Below, piece after piece: positions 1-11,000 of a stretch of 64,000 nucleotides of DNA. A program made the translations under genes and the position numbers. The notes under the pieces are model-generated. The model did not search any database and had not been told where the DNA came from. It saw only the letters and a list, made by a program, of their open reading frames with translations. This DNA comes from Pythium myriotylum (taxonomy: Eukaryota > Oomycota > Peronosporomycetes > Pythiales > Pythiaceae): contig JALJCQ010000014.1 in NCBI GenBank assembly GCA_023091665.1, positions 186,001-250,000 of the forward strand, read 5' to 3'. Numbering within the stretch: the first letter of the stretch is position 1; each line of letters opens with the position of its first letter.

Positions 1-653
1 GGATGAGTTGGTGGAGGTCGCGTCGGTGGAGGCCGCGTCGTAGCCGAAGAGGAAGCCCGGTCTCACGACACAGAGCAGGCCGCCGAACGAGAAGAGCGCG
101 CAGAGCAAGCCCACGGGGTCGATCGCTTCGCCGAGCAGACACGCGCCCTGCCAGAGACGAGTTGTGTCAGAAAAAAAGAACAGAGATCGGCGTGCTCGTT
201 AACACGCCTACAAAGAAGAACGTGACGATGGGGCTCGTGAAGATGATGACGCTGGCGTCGGCCAGCACCATGTGCGCGATCGACACGAAGACGCAGACGA
301 TCGAGCCGAAGCCCACGGCGCAGCGGAAGAGCAGCATCTTGCGGTCGCCGCGCGCGACGAAGAGGCTCTGCCTCGTGAGCGTCACGCCGATCTGCCATTT
401 GTCACACACATACAAAGTCAGTGCGTCGGTGCAGCTCTCGTGGCCATAGTGCGAGGCGTTTTACGTAGTTGAGCAGCCACGTGACGAGCGAGCGCCAGAA
501 GACCGTGGCGAGCGGCGAGAGCGCGCGCGCCTCGAACTTGGCGACGGCCGACATGCCGCTGAAGCAGAGCGCGGACGCCGCCACGCAGGCCAAGCCCAGC
601 AGCGCGTGCGGCGGCGCGGCCGGCGGCAGCAGCGCGGCGCGCTCGTGGGCCAT
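1..653 (-). CDS. EamA/DMT-family membrane transporter, 5' part (runs off the left edge)
   Basis: Predicted multi-pass membrane transporter of the drug/metabolite (EamA, SLC35G-like) superfamily; substrate unknown. I assemble three exons on the minus strand: 653-465, 391-212 and 147 to beyond 1, with introns 464-392 and 211-148. All junctions are GT..AG and phase 0. The start at 653 is the ATG of MAHERAALLPP. Hydrophobic helices follow (LLGLACVAASALCFSG; VFWRSLVTWLLNY; FGSIVCVFVSIAHM; ASVIIFTSPIVTFFF). Exon 3 reads LLGEAIDPVGLLCALFSFGG then VVRPG, which matches the end of a first EamA repeat in this family. About 172 residues are present; the second EamA half lies outside. The fold call comes from the helix pattern and the LGE..P.....LLxxxGVxxVxRP signature, not from a database match. 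Confidence 0.75.
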
Positions 654-1383
654 GGGGGAAGAGAGGAGAGGAGGAAGAGGAGCTGCTCACGAGCTCACTT
701 GAGGAGCTCCATCAATCATCATCCGGCACTGACGTCTCATCACGGAATGAAGGTCCGGGAGCGACGCGAGTGATGGTCCCAAGTTGCAGTTGACTCGGGG
801 TTTACTTAGAGGGACCCTACAGTACATGCTTAAAACCCAAAGCGTGTGTGACGGTTTTATTTTATTTTTTTGTTTTCTTGGTGTTTCCGGGGCTGACTGA
901 TCTTGTGATGTGGATGGGACGAGCTCTGGATTCCGGATTCGAATCCGGAGACTGTCGAGGGGCCTTCAAGTCTGGAGAGGGTTCGGGGACCGCGGTGATC
1001 CGGTTGCCTGTCTGTTCGAATCCGGGCTTTTCGTGTGAGATGTGCGGCACACGTGAAAGTTCCAGTAGACCAGTCTGCTTCAAAGACGCTGTCTGTGACG
1101 CGAGAAAAGAAAAGAAAAGAAAAGAAACGAAAACGAAACGTGACACCAGCGAATAAAACACACAAAAATCGATAAAACCTCGCGTGTCTGGCGTTTGTGG
1201 GTGACTGCACGTCCGGCGTTGGGAACGCGTGCATGGGAAAGAAAGAACGCCAACGCCAACGTTTGCCGGACGCCAACTGAGCTCTCGGCCCCAGAACCTA
1301 ACAACAGTCTATCCACGACCGACGGCGCTGAACGTCGGGCGTCGACGAGGAGCTCCGATCCGGTCAGGAGCTACAGTTCGACC
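654..1383. promoter_or_regulatory. Intergenic region between divergent genes
   Basis: No gene supported. The region separates the minus-strand transporter (start 653) from the plus-strand zinc-ribbon gene (start 1384), so it should hold both promoters. It contains an 18-bp perfect palindrome at 932-949 (core CCGGATTCGAATCCGG), a purine-rich (AAAAG)n stretch at about 1104-1135, and a GCCAACGCCAACGTTTGCC motif at 1249-1267. That motif resembles the CCAACGTTGG boxes upstream of two other genes in the window. Confidence 0.5.
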
Positions 1384-2151
1384 ATGGCGACGCGATCCAA
1401 GCGCCTCCGCGGCGACGACGCCGACGCGCTGCTGCCCGTGGACCCGAGCCTCATGACCGAGCGCCAGCAGCTCGCGTTCCTGCTGCGCAAGACGGCGCAG
1501 GAGAGCGGCGTGGAGGCCGAGCACCAGTCGTCGTCGTCGCCCAGCGAGAGCAGCTCGGACGACGAGGCGCCGCGACGCGCGAGCAAGAAGAAGCGCAAGC
1601 CCGCGGCGCCGGCGCCCAAGACGTCGCCCAAGAGCCCGCCGCCGGCGACACGACAAGACCTCATCGCGGCCGCGCTCAAGAACCCAGCGGGACTCGTGCT
1701 CTACTGTGGTCGAGGCCGACCGCCCAAGAATGCGATTAAGCTCGCGCCCGGCGAGGAGATCCCGCCGGATCTCAAGCGGCTCGTGGAGACGGCTGCCTCG
1801 CATCTGCGGCGGAATGGGAATGAGGAGCAAGGCGCGGCGGTGAAAGACCTCCATGTAAAGACCAGCGACGACGAGAAAATGGACGAGAGCAAGAACCACC
1901 ACCACCACCATCACGCGGCGCGCACGACGAGCAAGACGCTCCAGGGCAAGGCACGAGAAAAGACCAGTCCGTCCAGCACGAGCGATCTGAGCCACATGCA
2001 AGTGTTCGACGACCGCGGCGAGTTCTGGAACACGCAGTGCGCGCTCTGCAGCCACTCTAATTCGCCCTTCGACGTGCCTCTGGAAGCGCTCTTTCTGTGC
2101 CCGACGTGCGATCGCAAGTACCCGACCCAGCGCGCGCTCGGGCTTGTGTGA
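1384..2151 (+). CDS. Small basic protein with C-terminal CxxC..CxxC zinc ribbon (paralogue of the gene at 11768)
   Basis: Function unknown. A single exon of 255 residues starts at an ATG in a good context (accATGgcg). The N-terminal block DPSLMTERQQLAFLLRKTA is shared almost exactly with the protein at 11768-12487. Next come acidic/Ser runs, a KKKRK basic patch, an AT-hook-like RGRPPKN motif (about residue 115), and a run of six His. The C-terminal block is also shared: SPSSTSD, FW..QCALC and LFLCPTCDRKYPTQRALG. It gives two CxxC pairs that could bind one zinc. Basic patches and an AT-hook suggest a nuclear, possibly DNA- or chromatin-associated protein; that is inference. The gene ends 365 bp from the convergent SNARE gene. 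Compared with its paralogue it carries about 60 extra residues in the middle, including the AT-hook. Confidence 0.8.
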   Translation: MATRSKRLRGDDADALLPVDPSLMTERQQLAFLLRKTAQESGVEAEHQSSSSPSESSSDDEAPRRASKKKRKPAAPAPKTSPKSPPPATRQDLIAAALKNPAGLVLYCGRGRPPKNAIKLAPGEEIPPDLKRLVETAASHLRRNGNEEQGAAVKDLHVKTSDDEKMDESKNHHHHHHAARTTSKTLQGKAREKTSPSSTSDLSHMQVFDDRGEFWNTQCALCSHSNSPFDVPLEALFLCPTCDRKYPTQRALGLV

Positions 2152-2516
2152 TGGCGAAGATTCGTGTCGTTCGATACCGTCCAAGTCGCCTTGTTTTTAT
2201 TTTATATATTTTTCTCCACGTGATGCAACCCGAGCCAAGCTACTCGTACTCGTGAAGAAGCTCCAGCCCGCGCGCCGACGCGTCCGCATTTTCCCCCCCA
2301 AGTTTACCTCGGACGAGCTGCCACGACTTCCCTCAATTCGGCGTCGGCAAGAGATCCAGTCCATTTGTTCTTAGGTGTCTGGCAGCTCCTTTCGTCCGAG
2401 CGCCGGCCGGCGAGGACTCGGCACGGCCAGCGAGATCACGTTTGTGCGCGAGCATAATTAATACGTGTATTCTATGGTATACGATAGGTAGGCCTCGCGG
2501 TCGGCCGGATACTGCG
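2152..2516. other. Convergent 3' intergenic spacer
   Basis: Tail-to-tail spacer between the zinc-ribbon gene and the SNARE gene. A T-rich stretch near 2193-2215 could serve the plus-strand 3' end. No other structure is seen. Confidence 0.5.
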
Positions 2517-3220
2517 TTAGGTCATGATGACCAAGTACGTGAGAATGAGCAGAATGAACACGAGCACGATGATCACAATAAAGTTCTTCATGCCGCCTGT
2601 GCGTCCATTGTTTCATCAAGTCAGTCTCTACGCATCCACCATTCCCCCTTTTTGATTATCTTTTCCTTTCTCGACAGACTCACCGGATTGCTTGATGAGC
2701 TCCTGGGTCTTCTTGGTCACGAGCTCCAGGGCATCCTTGGCCTTGTCCGTGTCTTCGCTCAGGTCGTCGAGCATGCTGCAAGAAATAACCCCGACGACAA
2801 ATCCCATCAGTCAACTGCAAACCCAATCGGACTCTCCAGCACAAAACAGCCCACGCACGCATTTTGCGAGTCGAGCTCCGTGCTGATCGACTGGCTCATG
2901 TCGCCTAACCGCTTGACCGCGATGTGCAGTTGGTCGAGACTCTCGTCCTGCTTCTGCCGCTCGAGCTGTCGCATCCAGAGCCGCGCGTGAGCCACACAGA
3001 GCGATATGCACACACAGAGAGAAAGAAGAAGATCGTGGGCACCTGCTGCTGCTGGCGCTCGCGAGCGACGTAGTCGTCTTCATGGTCGTCCGGCTGGATG
3101 CACGACCACCGAGCGGAGCCGCACGTGGTTAGGCCATCACGTGGTTAGACCTCTTCGACGACCGCGCCAACGTACGTCGTTGCTGATCTTGGCGTAGTTG
3201 GACGGCTTGCGCGACGCCAT
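2517..3220 (-). CDS. Tail-anchored Qc-SNARE (syntaxin 6/8 or Bet1-like), 5 exons
   Basis: Membrane-fusion SNARE of the endomembrane system. Exons (minus strand): 3220-3176, 3093-3043, 2965-2859, 2775-2684, 2596-2517. Every intron is GT..AG, and the joined frame gives 124 residues. Order: short N-terminus (MASRKPSNYAKISND), a Gln-rich linker, then a SNARE helix (about residues 33-92). Its centre is STELDSQNAMLDDL, with the zero-layer Gln in SQN. This is followed by a 20-residue hydrophobic tail (FIVIIVLVFILLILTYLVIM) ending at the C-terminus. The family role (vesicle docking with R-, Qa- and Qb-SNAREs) is established; which compartment cannot be told from sequence. There is no room for an N-terminal Habc domain, so it is Bet1-sized although the helix reads more like syntaxin 6/8. 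It is head-to-head with Nuf2, 292 bp apart. Confidence 0.85.
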
Positions 3221-3512
3221 CTCTCTCCCTTCCACTTGCACTTCGCGTCGCCCTCTCCGCCGTCGCTCTCCTCCCTCGCAGCTTCTCGCGCTTCTTGTCG
3301 GAAGCGCTTGACCGTATTCCGCTCCCTATTTTGGCGCTCCAAAATACCGTAACGTGTTATTCCCACTTCTACACCCCTACCCCTCTCACCTCCCTCCCCT
3401 TCCCCCCATTGGCCATCTCCCGTCTCCCAATATCCCCCAATCCCCTCTCCCCATTTCAAACCACCTCCCCCAACGCCAACGTTGGCGCGCCAACTCTTCT
3501 CTTCCTCGCTGC
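3221..3512. promoter_or_regulatory. Bidirectional promoter between the Qc-SNARE and Nuf2 genes
   Basis: 292-bp gap between two divergent start codons. It contains pyrimidine-rich C/T tracts (3362-3470) and a perfect 12-bp palindrome GCCAACGTTGGC at 3475-3486, 27 bp upstream of the Nuf2 ATG. Confidence 0.55.
3475..3486. promoter_or_regulatory. Palindromic GCCAACGTTGGC promoter box
   Basis: Perfect inverted repeat immediately 5' of the Nuf2 start. A near-identical GCCAACGTTGGA lies at 12835-12846, 83 bp upstream of the polymerase ATG, and GCCAACGTTTGCC lies about 120 bp upstream of the ATG at 1384. Promoter function is inferred from position only. Confidence 0.4.
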
Positions 3513-4915
3513 ATGACCATGGCGACGGCGCCTTCCGGCTCGACGGTCTACTCCTTCCCGCTGCTCAAGCCGAGCGCCATCGTGGGCTGCATCCGCGACA
3601 TGCAGATCCCCGTGACCGAGGACGAGATCCGCAACTGCGACGCGCTCGCGCTGCGCAAGATCCTCGAGGTCTTCATCGAGACCACCATGGGCGTCTCGCG
3701 CGACGAGCTCAGCCAGCCGCAGTTCCACGGGCTCGCGGCGCTCAGCTTCCCGGAGCTGCACGAGGACTCGGTGCCCGAGCTCGCCTTCTTCCGCCAGGCC
3801 AGCCGGCTCATGGCGGCCTGCGGCGTCTACGACTTTGGGCTGCGCGACCTCGTGGCGCCCAACCCCAAGCGCGTGCGCCGACAGCTCAGCGCGCTCATCA
3901 ACTTCGCCAAGTTCCGCGACGAGCGCGTCGTGCACTTTGCCGACCTCACGCGCGAGACGGTGCGTTCGGGTGCATAGGAAGAAGGAGGAGAGAAAGGGAC
4001 TGATGGGGGTGTATGTAGGAAGCGCTCAACAAGCAGAAGGCGGCGCTGCAGGAGGAGAACGAGCGGCTGCAGCAGCAGCTGAACGCGCTGCTGAGCGAGC
4101 AGGTGGCCGAGGAGCCGGCGATCCGGCAGCTCACGGAGGAGAACGCGGCGCTCGAGGTCGAGATCAACGCGCTCAACAAGCGCCAGGCCGTGATGCGCCA
4201 CGAGACGAGCGAGATCAAGGCCAGGTACCAGGAGCTCAAGGACGACGCGGCCTCGGCCACGTTCCACGTTCTCGAGGCCGACAAGCAGATCGCCGACCTG
4301 CAGACCAAGATCGTCAACTCGCCCGCGCGCGTCAAGCAAGAGCTCCAGGGCATCGCGCTCACGCTCGAAGAAGCCAAAGACGAGCTCGCGGCCATGGAGC
4401 GGCGGCTCCGCGAGCTGCAAATGTACTCGGACACGTTCGCGCGCGCCGAGAAAGACATGGTCAAGACCGTCGAGCTCATGGAGGAGATCGAAGGCGACAT
4501 GAAAAAGTGCAAAGACGCCAAAGAGCAGGTCAAGGCGCAGACCAAAGAGATCGAGGACAACCGACGCAAGGCGCTCGAGATCCTCTCGCAGCGCAAGCGG
4601 CTCGAGAAGCTCGCCGAGCAGAAGCGCGAACACTTTGACCGCTACAAGGACGAGTCCAAGATCAAAGACCAGGCGGCGGACCATGCTCTCCGCGCGGCCC
4701 AGGACGAGCTGCAGCAGCTCGAGCACGCGCACGCTGACGTGCGGCAGCGGATCGCCGCGGCCAAGGACACGGCGAGAGAGGTCGAGCGCGCCATGCGCGA
4801 GGACGAGCTGCGCTTCCAGAGCGAGCTGCGCGAGCTGCAGCAGATGTACTCGCGGCTGGAGATGGCCGCGCAGCACTACAACGCGCAGCTGCTGGACGCG
4901 CTGCGCGAGGCGTGA
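3513..4915 (+). CDS. NUF2: Kinetochore protein Nuf2 (Ndc80 complex)
   Basis: Subunit of the Ndc80 complex that couples kinetochores to spindle microtubules. Two exons, 3513-3959 and 4019-4915, separated by a 59-nt phase-0 GT..AG intron, give 447 residues; Nuf2 is usually about 450-460. Residues 1-149 form the N-terminal calponin-homology domain: the family-typical start YSFPLLKPSAIVGCIRDM, then CGVYDFGLRDLVAPNPKR and LSALINFAKFRDER. The second exon is almost entirely coiled coil (EALNKQKAALQEENERLQQQ onward). The ATG at 3513 is followed two codons later by a second ATG in better context (accATGgcg, 3519), so either may be used. It is head-to-head with the SNARE gene and 144 bp upstream of CFAP44 on the same strand. 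Confidence 0.9.
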
Positions 4916-5059
4916 AGGAAGACGGCGAGATCGGTAGGAACTGCTTGTGTTGTGCTCGTTTATTTTATATAAAGGCCCTCCCCGTTCTGCTCGGGGATGG
5001 ATTGAGGAGACAGAGAGAGAGAGAACGTGTGCGCGTGAAAAGTCGCCGACTGGACAGGA

Positions 5060-8000
5060 ATGGCGAGTGAGGAAGAGGAGATCGCCGCGATGGTGGAGCC
5101 GGCCGTCGAGGAGGAAGCACCGGGAGACGAGCGAGGCCCCGAAGACGAGGAAGCGGAGGAAAATGACACGGTCGGCGCTCTCCCAGGACCACAGACAGAG
5201 GAAGAGGAACAAGAGGATGCAGAAGAAGAGCAAGCGGAAGACGCGGCGACTGAAGAGAGCGTGCCAATCTCGATCGACAACGATCCGCTGCTGGACGAGT
5301 CGTCGGCGATGCCGGCGTGGGAGCTCGTGCGGCCGCTGCAGCCGTGGGAGGTCTCACGCGACCACCTCGTCTTTGGCGACATGTGCGGACTGGACCAGGG
5401 CAAACGCCGCTTCGTGCACGTGCTCGAGCCGCCGATCGACGGCGCCCACGGCGGCGTGCTGCTCACGGCCGCGGGCAACACGGTGCAGCTTCTCACGCTC
5501 GCCGAGGCGCCCGACGCCGCCCAAGTGCGTGCTCGCGAGACCAACGTGCTCCAGCGCAAGTATCTCTTCGGCACGAGTGGCAGCGGCATCGGCGCGCTGG
5601 CTGTGCACCCGTCGCGGCGGTTCTTCGCCGTGGCCGAGAAGGGCGTCAAGCCGGCGATCTGCGTGTTCCAGTACCCATCGAGCCGAGTGTGTCGCGTGCT
5701 GCGCAACGGCACCGAGCTCGCGTACAGCAGCGTGAGCTTCAGCCAGGACGGCGAGACGCTCGCGTCTGTGGGAAGCGCGCCAGACTTTTTGCTCACGGTG
5801 TGGAACTGGCGGCAGCAGCAGACGATCTTACGGTGCAAGGCGTTCGGACAGGACGTCTTCGGCGTGGCGTTCGCGCCCTCGGACGCGGGCTTCCTCACGA
5901 CGAGCGGTGTGGGCCACATCCGCTTCTGGAAGATGGCGTCAACGTTTACGGGGCTCAAGCTGCAGGGCGACATCGGCAAGTTCGGCAAGTCAGAGCTCAG
6001 CGACATCGAGGCCTTTTGCGTGCTGCCCGACAAGAAAGTGCTCTCGGGCACGGAGCGCGGCGTGCTGCTGCTCTGGGACGGCAACTTTATCAAGTGCGAG
6101 ATCTTCACGTCGCGTCGCCACGCACCGCACAACGGCCGCATCCATGTCGTCCACTTCGAGCCCGAAAGCCAGCAGATCGTCACGGCCGGCAGCGACGGCG
6201 TCGTCAAGTTCTGGAGCTTCGACGCGATCGACAAGGCCGACATCCCGCCCGACGACAGCGTCGCGCTCGTGCCCATCAAGCGCCAAGTGGTCGTCAAGCC
6301 ACAGCTCGACATCCGCGCTGTTGTGCGCTGCGGTGACGCGCGGTACCTCCTGCAAAGCGCCGACGGCAGTCTCCACTTGTTGCTTCTGCTGGACGCCCAG
6401 ACTCACGAGGTCGTGCTCGACTACGTGGCCAACCCGACAGGCCGCGCAGCCGGCGTGGCCTGCTCGCCGTACGAACACCTCGCGGTCTCGTGCGGCATCG
6501 ACGGCTCCGTGCGTGCGTGGGACTACGTCTCGCGTCGCTGCCTCTTCTCAGCCTCCACGACGGTCTTCAGCAAGGACGAGCACGATGGCACTCCCGTCGC
6601 CTGGACAGCCGAGGCCTTGGCCATCGCGTGGGTGCCCAACGCTGGCGCCATGGGCGACACGCGTAGCCGCCAGGTCGCCGTGGGCTTCAGCGACGGACTC
6701 GTGCGTGTGTTCTTGCTCGACCTCGCACGCCAGGCGTTCGTCCGCACGAACGTGTTCAAGCCACACCACCAGCGCGTGACAGCACTCCAATTCTCGCACT
6801 CGGGGCTTTTCCTCGCGACCGCGAGTGCCGACGGCTCATTCTTCCTCTTCAGGATCGTGCCGAGCCCCAAGACGTCCAAGTTCGCCAAGTTCCCACCCGA
6901 GTACGTGCCGCTCGGCTTCCAACGCGTGGGCGACGAGCTGCGTGCGCTCGTGTGGCGAGACGACAACGAGGCCGTGCTGCTCACGACCGCGAGCGGCTCC
7001 GTCATCGAGTACACCGTGCCCATGGACGGCTCGCTCGAGACACTAGCCGAGATGCGTGCCCAGAACGACGCCAGCGATGCGTCCGACGGGGCGAGCGAGA
7101 CCTACGAGCTCTCGCTCGAAAGCCGCGCGTTCTCGACGTTGCAGAGACAGCGGTCGTTGTCCTCGAAAGAGCTCGCGGCGCTCGAGGCTCTCGGCTCGGG
7201 CAGCTCGGTCGTGGAGGAGGCGCTACGAGCCAACTTCCACTCGACCGAAGGCTCGACAACGGCGCTGCAGGCCTGGACAGCGTGCTACTACTCTCGCGAC
7301 ACGCTGCTCGTGAGCGTCAAGAGCCCCCACGGCGGCAGCTCGTCAGTCGTGCTGTGCAAGTGGGGCAAGCCCACGCCCGTACGGGAGCTCGTCACCGAGC
7401 CATCGAGCTCTGTCGTCACGCTCGCGCTCTCGGTGAGTCGCAAGTTCGTGCTCGCGGGGCTCGCGAGCGGCAAGTTCCACGTGCGCACTACGCCCCAGCC
7501 TCTCGCGTTCCTCTCGGGCGAGTTCCACGACGGCTCCCACTTCGGCGACGGGCTCACGCACGCAGCACTGTCGTTCGACGACTCGTTCGTTGTGGTCGCG
7601 GGTGCGGATGGCAACGTCAGCATCTCACGGCTCCACGGCGAGAAGATGGAGCTCGCGGCGCGGTTGCTGGACGAGAAGTTCGAGAAGGCTCAAGCCGAGG
7701 CAACGATCGTGGGTGAGCAGGCCTTCGAGAGGCAAAAAGCCCAGCTCGACGTGCTACAGAAGGCTGCAGCTGACGAGGCCAGAAGCAACGGAGACGACAG
7801 CGGCGCGACGACGAGCTCGGCTCTAGCGACCGACGAGCTGGCCATGCAGCCGAGCTTCCACCGTGCCAAGGCCTTTGCCGCGTACCTCGAGGCGCAGCTC
7901 GCCGGCTCGGACGCCGAGCCCAGTGTGGCCAAGGACGAGGAGATCTTCCAGGGCGTCGTTCGACTCGTGACCGATGCCAACAGCACGCTTGGGCTTCCGC

Positions 8001-11000
8001 TCGCTGCTGTTGCCGCGGGCGAAGAGACCCAGCAGGTGCTGTCGCTGCTTGAGGTGCCCGACGTTGCGAACCCGAGCGAGGCCTACACGATCGAGGACGC
8101 CAAGCGCAAGAGCGAGGCCGACGCGCGTGCACAGGCGACGCGGTCCAAGCAAGACCGCACGCGCGACGTGCTGCGGCAGATGCGGCAGCAGCTCCAAGAG
8201 CTCAAGGCCCAGGACGCCGGCTACGCACCCGAGAGTCGACTGGACGAAGACGAGTGGGAGATCGACTTGGACTACGGTGAGCTGCTCGCACAGCGAGGCG
8301 ACGAAGCGTGCGAGGAAGTGCGGCGCGAGCTCGCGTTCGCGGTTGAGCGTGAGGAGCTGCTGCTGCTCAAGATGCGCGAGACGTACGTGAGCCAGTTGGC
8401 CGTCGAGCTCTTCACGCTCCACGCGTTCGCGAGCGGACTGAGCGTGCAGAGCTTCCGCACGCTCAAGATGCCGCCGCTGCTGCAGAAGCGGCTCAACGAG
8501 ATCCACTTGAGCGACGCGACGAGCCAGCCCAAGCAGAGCAGCTCAGCCTCTTCCTCGACACTTGTCGTGAATGGCGCGCCAGTGGCCGGTGCCATCGCTA
8601 CGGTAGGCGTGCCGCCCAGACGGCCATCCGTGCTTCATATCATGGCCAAGGACGCCGAGCTCGACGACGCGTTCCCGCTCAAAGATGAGGAGCGGCAGCT
8701 CATTCAGCGAGGCTCGTTCGTGGGCATGCCGCCGCCGTCGGTCGTGGGAGCGACCTCGGGCCACCACGCCGAGCCGGCGGCGTCCACGGGCGTCGCGGTG
8801 CACGGCTTTGAGGCTCGCAAGCGCCTTCGTGCAGAACGGAAAGAGCGGCTGACGGCGTGGCTCGCGAACAAGCCCGGCGAGAACGCCGACGATCCGCGCG
8901 ACCTCGTGGCCATCGCGTTCGCGCAGCGCAACATGGGCGACTACAAGCTCAAGACAGCGGCCTCGTACGTCGTGCCCGAGGCGCAGCGCGTGAACGCGGC
9001 CAAGAAGCGACGGCAAATGGCGCTCCTGGAAGAGAAGATCTACGAGCAAAAGCTCGGCTTCAACGCCAAAGTGCTCGAGCTGCGCGAGCTCAAGCTGCTG
9101 CTGCTGCAGGAGATGAAGAGCGATCGAGCACGCGAGGCCCAGCTCGCGGCCTGGCTCGGCGAAAGCGAGTCACAGGAAGAAACAATGGAGGGAAAGCTCG
9201 AGGTGGATCTGAGCGAGTGGCCCGAGCAGCGCGAGCGCGTGAGCGACGCCGACATCACGCTCTTCCTCAAGGATAAGACGGTGCGTGCCCACGCCGAGGC
9301 GGCAGCTGCTGCGTCGACGGAGACTTCAGGCAGGCGTCGCAGCAGTGTCCACGGCCTGCCGATCGAGCAGACGATCGACGGCAAGCGCGTCGAGCTCACG
9401 GACAGATCGATCGCCGCGGTCTCGCGTCGTCTTGGGTCGATGGATGTGAGCAACGGAGCTGAGTCGACGGCACTTCGCGTGCGCCACATCGCCGTGGACG
9501 AGCTTGGACCACTTGCCGAGCCGGAGCGAGAGCGATCGTCGAGAGCCGACGCTGAGGAACGAGCGATCCGCACGTACCTCATGCGACAGGAACTGCAGCG
9601 GCTTCGGCGGAAGCAGCGCGACGAGATCGTGGCGTTCGACGAGGCTGTGGCCCACCTGCGACGTGAGAAGATGCATCTCGACGTGGTGTTCAAGCAGTGC
9701 GAGCTCAAGCTCTTCACGCTGCTGAGCGAACTCATGCTGCTGGAGCAGTTTGAAAGCCGCGAGAACTTGCTGAGCACCAAGCTGGAGAAGAGCAAGGGCG
9801 AGAAGGCGCTGGTCGTGGCCGAGATCCACGACATTCAGGAGAGCATGGGCGCCAAGAAGAAAGAGGTCGAGGAGTGGGGGCGCCAAGAGAAGGCGATCCA
9901 GGCCGAGTTCCTCTCGCTAGTCAACGGTGGCAGCGGCAGTGGCGCGAACGCGCAGCACCCGAGCTTTGCGGCGCTGCAGAAGATCTTCAAGCGCAAGATC
10001 AAGCGGCCCAAGCGGAAAGCCGGCGCGGGAGGCAAAGACGGCGGCGGTGGCGACGGCGACGGCGACCCAGCTCGCGACGGCGATGGCGGCAACCGCGACG
10101 AAGAAGAGGACGAGGAAGACGACGACGACGACGACAGCGACTATGGAGGCGACGACGACGATGACGACGACGACGAAGACGACGTGTGTCCACCCGGGTG
10201 CGACCTGCAGCTCTACGAGAAAGTGCTGGCGCTGCGCGAACGGCGCGCCGACGTGGACGACGCGACGAGCGAGCTGACCAAGGCCGTGGACGAGCTGCGC
10301 AAGAGCAACGACCGGCAGGTGGCCAAGCAGCGGCAGATCGACAAGGAGCTGCAGGCCACGGAGCAGGACATCCAGGCGTTCCAGAGCGAGAAGCAGACGC
10401 GGTTCAACCAGCTCGACGTCGTGCTCGCGCTGAGCAAGGCCCAGGTGCGGTGCCTCGCGCGCAGCGACAAGGGCAAGTGGGAGCTGCCCGAGCAGGCCAG
10501 CGGCAGCCTCGTGTTCTCGCTGCGGTCGTTCGAGGCGCTCGCCGAGCGCATCGAGAGTCTCCAGCGCGAGAACAAGAGCCTTCGGCAGCAGTTCAAGGAC
10601 CTCCACCGGCAGCAGAGCGTGCTGGCGCGCGAGAAGAAGACGCAGCAGGACACGATCGCGCAGATCCAGCAAAAGTGCGAGCAGCTGCAGCTGCTCAAGT
10701 TCGGGCAGCTCATCGACCTCGAGCTGCTCGACAAGGCGTGCGACACGAGCAAAGTGGGCGAGCTGCAGGCCAAAGTGCGCGTCAAAGAGGTGGACGTGGA
10801 GCGCGAGCTCGCGCGCGCGCGGCAGGCGCAGACGCAGCTCAAGCGGCGCATCCTCGAGGCCACGGAGCAGAACACGGCGCTGCTGGGGCGCGTGGCCGAG
10901 CTCAACGCGCGGCAGCTCGCGCTCGAGAAGGAGCTCAACCACGCCGACGTGGGGCAGCAGCTGCTCGCGGACGAGTCGGCCGAGCAGGAGCGCGAGATGC

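Noticed and set aside
930..1035. Possible tRNA around GTTCGAATCC
   Set aside because: A B-box-like word is present, but no matching A box, acceptor stem or cloverleaf could be drawn.
4960..6312. 450-codon minus-strand frame opposite the start of CFAP44
   Set aside because: Translation is Ser/Pro-rich without domains and overlaps a confident gene.
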